Of a stretch of 7,851 nt of DNA, positions 5,263 through 7,851 are shown piece after piece; position 1 is the first letter of the stretch; each line of letters begins with the position of its first letter. Made by a program: the position numbers and the translations under genes. A model generated the notes under the pieces. It did not search any database and had not been told where the DNA came from. It worked only from the letters and a program-made list of their open reading frames with translations. The stretch spans positions 1-7,851 of the forward strand of contig JAPONU010000433.1 in the NCBI GenBank assembly GCA_026713745.1, given 5' to 3'. The stretch is from a bacterium. Its GTDB lineage: Bacteria; Actinomycetota; Acidimicrobiia; Acidimicrobiales; CATQHL01.

Positions 5263-5895
5263 CTAGGCCTCTGGGTTGGGGGATGGCTCGTAGGGGGACG
5301 GGCGGCGCCGCGCGCCACGAGCCGCGAACACGTAGGCCACCAGGATTCCTGCGGCAGCGACGACCGGGGCGAGCAGCAACGTGCGGATCCGGATCGGGCC
5401 GCCCGGTACGTCGAATCCGATCGAGTCGTCAGGCGGATGCCCGGTGCCGAACGCTTCGGCGAGTTCGCCGAATGTAACAGGCGAGTTGCAGAGGCCCACC
5501 CACAAGTCGCCGTCAGAATCCTCGAAGGCGACGAGGCCCCTCATCGGCCGCTTTCTGAAGCTGTCACTGCTTTGGTAACCGTGGGAGAGGCCGCAGTTGC
5601 TCGTACCGGTATGTACAGCGATCCGCGGGCCGACATCCCCCTTGTAGACCCAGCCGACTCGATATCCCACAATCGCTTGGCGCGTCCCGTCTTCTCTGGG
5701 TTGAAGGATTTGCAGGATCGGGCGCCCCACGAACGCGACGGCCACATCGTCCGCGTTCTCAGACAACTCCCAGGGCGGCTCGCCGGGCAAGCCGCAGATA
5801 CAGGCGCTGGCGGTCCGAGGGGTTGCCGCCAGGATGGACACGATGATCGCCGCGAACAAGGCGAAGCTCCCGGCCGCTCGGACAATGCCCCGCAT
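5263..5895 (-). CDS. Secreted, membrane-anchored protein with a TIMP/NTR-like cysteine pattern
   Basis: This 210-residue protein has an N-terminal signal peptide (residues 1-31: MRGIVR, a hydrophobic core ALFAAIIVSILAA, cleavage motif ASA) and one C-terminal membrane helix (about 172-192) followed by RGARRR and a short inner tail. The exported domain lies outside the membrane. It starts at Cys32 with CIC and has just four cysteines (32, 34, 101, 136). Counted from the cleavage site these are 1, 3, 70 and 105, close to the pattern C1-C70 and C3-C99 that pins the N-terminus in animal TIMPs and NTR domains. Segments AVAFVGRPI and YRVGWVYKGD fit beta-strands of that fold. ASAC could also act as a lipobox. 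No Shine-Dalgarno sequence precedes the ATG at 5895; a TAGCAT (5910-5905) could give a nearly leaderless mRNA. Its target is unknown. Confidence 0.8.
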   Translation of the reverse strand: MRGIVRAAGSFALFAAIIVSILAATPRTASACICGLPGEPPWELSENADDVAVAFVGRPILQILQPREDGTRQAIVGYRVGWVYKGDVGPRIAVHTGTSNCGLSHGYQSSDSFRKRPMRGLVAFEDSDGDLWVGLCNSPVTFGELAEAFGTGHPPDDSIGFDVPGGPIRIRTLLLAPVVAAAGILVAYVFAARGARRRPSPYEPSPNPEA

Positions 5896-5912
5896 CCCGA
5901 GGGGATGCTAGT

Positions 5913-5936
5913 CCGGCGGAACGTCTCAGCCGCCGG
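5913..5936. promoter_or_regulatory. Inverted repeat in the divergent intergenic region
   Basis: CCGGCGG (5913-5919) and CCGCCGG (5930-5936) are perfect 7-base arms separated by 10 bases. They lie between the divergent starts of the TIMP-like gene (5895) and the hydroxylase gene (6040). This is a possible regulator site acting on either gene, or a hairpin in a leader. The remaining intergenic bases show TATTGT at 5971-5976 as a weak -10 for the hydroxylase, without a well-spaced -35. Confidence 0.3.
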
Positions 5937-6039
5937 GGTATCGGGCGGTCTTGCCGCGCGGCCGCGATGGTATTGTGCACCCGTTGCGGCGAAGCGGCTG
6001 ACTGCCGGGCTAAGGCCGCCAGCCGCGGCGAGGGGAGCG

Positions 6040-7023
6040 ATGGCAAGCACGCAGGGCTATGTGCCCGAGAGCGTCCCTTTGGAACCGCCCAGGTTCTTCG
6101 CCCGGCCTGCCGAGTCTCTGAGGACCGTAGCCAGGCTGACGAAGCTGCTCTTGTGGCCCTACGGGCTTGTCTACATCGGGCTGGCAGTGGTGGTCCGGCA
6201 TTACTTCACGCCCTCGTTGGGTCGGATGCATGACATCCAAGTTCGCCCGGTCGCTGAGATCTACGTGCGCAACCTGGTGATAGTGGCGGTGTGGGTGAGC
6301 GCCATCCACCTGTGGCTCTACGTGCGGCGCTGGCAGGGCATGCGGTTCAAGTACGACAGGCAGTGGCTCATCACCCACGACGCCCGGTTCATGGACCGCG
6401 ACCAAACACGGGAGAACGCCTTCTGGACACTCGTCAGCGCGCCGGTGTTCTGGACCGCCTGGGAGGTATATCTGTACGGGGCTTACGCCAGGAATCTCAT
6501 TCCCCACGTCCGCTGGAGCGACGGGGCGGGCTGGGTGATCTACCTGGTCGTGATGACGGTCTTCTCGTTCTGGCTGGTGGCCGGCTACTTCTACGTGACC
6601 CACCGATTCCTGCACACCAGGCTGATGTATCGCCGCGTGCACTACCTCCATCACAAGAACGTGAACACCGGGCCGTGGTCGGGCCTGTCGATGCACCCGG
6701 TCGAGCACCTGTTGTACTTCTCGACGCCGGTGTTCTTCCTGTTCATCCCCGCCAACCCGTTCATCATCATCGTCACGCAGATCTTCACCGGCCTGGCCCC
6801 GTCGCTCGGCCACTCCAACTTCGACCGGATCGTGGTCGCCGGCGACCGCACCCTGCCGGCCGGGGACTACTTCCACGACCTGCACCACAAGTACTTCGAG
6901 TGCAACTACGGCACCCCGGTCGTCCCCGTCGACGCCTGGGCCGGCACCTGGCACGACGGCTCTCCCGAGGCCCACGAGCGCATGCGGGCCCGCCGCGACG
7001 CCGCCGGCCACACATCAGACTGA
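6040..7023 (+). CDS. Sterol desaturase/fatty acid hydroxylase family membrane di-iron enzyme
   Basis: The protein has 327 residues. I chose ATG 6040 because AGGGGAG (6031-6037) precedes it and the protein before it would be antisense to the neighbouring gene. The FA_hydroxylase histidine clusters that bind two irons are all present: HRFLH (188-192), HYLHH (201-205), HPVEH (219-223), the single His258 in GHSNFD, and HDLHHKYFECNYG (279-283). Hydrophobic segments at about 45-65, 85-105, 165-187 and 222-250 embed it in the membrane, with the histidines on the cytoplasmic face as in known relatives. It should use oxygen to hydroxylate or desaturate a lipid; the substrate (sterol, hopanoid, carotenoid or fatty acyl group) cannot be read here. 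No electron-transfer partner lies next to it. It is divergent from the TIMP-like gene. Confidence 0.9.
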   Translation: MASTQGYVPESVPLEPPRFFARPAESLRTVARLTKLLLWPYGLVYIGLAVVVRHYFTPSLGRMHDIQVRPVAEIYVRNLVIVAVWVSAIHLWLYVRRWQGMRFKYDRQWLITHDARFMDRDQTRENAFWTLVSAPVFWTAWEVYLYGAYARNLIPHVRWSDGAGWVIYLVVMTVFSFWLVAGYFYVTHRFLHTRLMYRRVHYLHHKNVNTGPWSGLSMHPVEHLLYFSTPVFFLFIPANPFIIIVTQIFTGLAPSLGHSNFDRIVVAGDRTLPAGDYFHDLHHKYFECNYGTPVVPVDAWAGTWHDGSPEAHERMRARRDAAGHTSD

Positions 7024-7064
7024 AACGACGACTTCACTTGGGGCATGAAACAACGAGCCATCCC

Positions 7065-7081
7065 CGCTGGCGCTGCCAGCG
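7065..7081 (+). terminator. Hairpin in the gap between convergent genes
   Basis: CGCTGGC (7065-7071) and GCCAGCG (7075-7081) form a perfect 7-base stem with a 3-base loop, 41 bases after the hydroxylase stop. It sits between converging genes, which suits a terminator, although no T-run follows in either direction. The rest of 7024-7163 shows no gene. Confidence 0.4.
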
Positions 7082-7163
7082 AGAATTCAAGCAGGAGGCA
7101 TTCGACGAGGTTGGGCGGCAGTACCCGGAGTTGAGCAACGGGTAGCGCTTCGGGGCTGTCGGG

Positions 7164-7562
7164 CTATTCCCTGGCGTCGAGGCGGTTCAGCTTGCCGGGC
7201 CATGCGAGAATGAGTTCGTCGGCCGTGACGAGTCGGTGCCCACCGAGCGCGGTCGCAACGATGAGGCGGTCGGCCGGGTCGCCGTGCATGTCCTCCAGTA
7301 GGCCCGCTCGGGCCGCGATGTCCCCGTCAACGGGGATCTCGCCCAAGCCTTGGTTCAGCAGATCGCGCCGCCAGGCGGCGATGTCGGTGATCAGGCGAAG
7401 CAGGCCCTTCTGGATCTGGAGTCCGACCTCCCAGAAGGAAATAGCCGAAACGGCGGCAGTCCCTTCCCCCAGGGCAACTTCGAACTCGTGGCGAGTGCGA
7501 GACCCCAGTCTCTGATTGCCTTGCTCGTGCCAGATCAGGACGTGCGTGTCGAGCAGTATCAA
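7164..7562 (-). CDS. vapC: VapC-type PIN-domain ribonuclease toxin
   Basis: The protein has 132 residues when read from TTG at 7562-7560, which overlaps the antitoxin's TGA by 4 bases (TTGA). No ATG or GTG lies near, and the family's first residues (start, then ILLDTHVLIW) begin exactly here. All four acidic residues of the PIN active site are present: Asp5 in LLDTH, Glu45 in SFWEVGLQIQKG, Asp98 in GDPADRLIVATA and Asp115 in LVTADE. The toxin is therefore probably active as a Mg-dependent RNase that cuts a specific RNA, often a tRNA in this family. The TTG start and overlap suggest translation coupled to the antitoxin and at low yield, keeping toxin below antitoxin. It converges with the hydroxylase gene. 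Confidence 0.9.
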   Translation of the reverse strand: MILLDTHVLIWHEQGNQRLGSRTRHEFEVALGEGTAAVSAISFWEVGLQIQKGLLRLITDIAAWRRDLLNQGLGEIPVDGDIAARAGLLEDMHGDPADRLIVATALGGHRLVTADELILAWPGKLNRLDARE

Positions 7563-7840
7563 ATTAGACTCTCGCCGGAGTTGTCGGGGGTCTCGAACCA
7601 TTCGGCGGGCATGGGCGAGACGATGTCGCCGCGAATCTCGATGATGTCCCGGTTGCGGCCGAAAGCCAGCCCGTTCCTTTCCCGGTAGGGCGCCAGCCGC
7701 GACACCGGACGGCCGTGCTTGGTGATGATGATCTCCTCGCCGCTCTCGGCGACCTCGTCCATCAGGTGCAGACACTTCGCCTTGAACTCCGATGCCTCGA
7801 TGGTCCGGACGGTGGCGTGCTCGGCGTGATCGGCTGGCAT
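7559..7840 (-). CDS. Phd/YefM-type antitoxin, partner of the VapC toxin
   Basis: The protein has 93 residues. ATG is at 7840-7838, with GGAG at 7850-7847 six bases ahead, so this is the one toxin-antitoxin unit here with an ordinary ribosome site. The N-terminal Phd/YefM domain is clear: TVRTIEASEFKAKCLHLMDEV (in blocks), then ESGEEIIITKHGRPVSRLAPY (about residues 10-52), which forms the DNA-binding dimer. The C-terminal part (FGRNRDIIEIRGDIVSPMPAEWFE) is the toxin-binding tail. It should bind the toxin and repress its own promoter, which lies outside the window. The Phd-with-PIN pairing is common in bacteria. Confidence 0.9.
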   Translation of the reverse strand: MPADHAEHATVRTIEASEFKAKCLHLMDEVAESGEEIIITKHGRPVSRLAPYRERNGLAFGRNRDIIEIRGDIVSPMPAEWFETPDNSGESLI

Positions 7841-7851
7841 GGCGTACTCCG

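Noticed and set aside
5245..6039. N-terminal extension of the hydroxylase frame back to 5245
   Set aside because: The extra 265 residues are antisense to the TIMP-like gene and have no family match. ATG 6040 has a ribosome site and a normal protein length.
6010..7011. Minus-strand open frame of 333 codons opposite the hydroxylase
   Set aside because: It is a shadow of the histidine-rich membrane enzyme. Its Val/His/Gly-rich composition is what the complement of that gene would give.
7024..7145. Open frame tail reading REFKQEAFDEVGRQYPEL, slightly like the start of an IS3-type OrfA
   Set aside because: The similarity is a few residues, there is no start and no further transposase sequence, and the frame is a carry-over from a shadow frame of the hydroxylase.
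1..7851. CRISPR array, tRNA, rRNA, transposase or integrase
   Set aside because: I looked on both strands and saw no regularly spaced repeats, no tRNA-like cloverleaf and no recombinase motifs.

Overview
The window is a GC-rich stretch of bacterial chromosome, most likely from an actinobacterium or a related uncultivated high-GC lineage. The basis is strong G/C at third codon positions, frequent GTG starts, promoters consistent with leaderless mRNAs, and the mix of gene families. The species cannot be named from the sequence.

Bases 1-1910 hold a tight two-gene operon: the 3' part of a Tm-1-like (UPF0261) gene, then a phosphoenolpyruvate-hydrolase-like TIM-barrel gene. These are the two halves that plants carry fused in the tomato Tm-1 protein. 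Bases 1911-2338 are gene debris: the start of an FrhB-type (coenzyme F420 hydrogenase/dehydrogenase beta subunit) protein that stops after 61 codons, a short orphan reading frame behind it, and a possible relic of an oxidoreductase 3' end. An intact NAD(P)-binding oxidoreductase (SDR_a5/NmrA type) follows at 2339-2950.

Bases 3121-4670 carry two type II toxin-antitoxin modules of MazEF type, both on the plus strand and each with overlapping antitoxin and toxin genes. Both have a dyad operator at the promoter, and the two operators share the half-site GGTATGC. Around the second module lie broken pieces of RCC1-repeat proteins: one repeat on the plus strand before it, and on the minus strand after it the first 77 codons of an RCC1-repeat lipoprotein, whose homology ends at the toxin stop codon. 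The block looks like an insertion hot spot.

Bases 5263-5895 (minus) encode a secreted, membrane-anchored protein whose four cysteines are laid out like those of a TIMP/NTR domain. It is divergent from a membrane di-iron sterol desaturase/fatty acid hydroxylase family gene (6040-7023). The window ends with a third toxin-antitoxin module, Phd/VapC-type, on the minus strand (7164-7840); its toxin appears to start at a TTG overlapping the antitoxin stop.

The ordinary metabolic and membrane genes are thus interleaved with three toxin-antitoxin modules and at least three gene remnants in under 6 kb, as in an accessory region with repeated insertion and decay. I see no tRNA, rRNA, CRISPR array, transposase or integrase. 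I do not see a clearly new multi-gene system. The points most worth following are the TIMP-like protein, the split Tm-1 pair and the two neighbouring MazEF operators.
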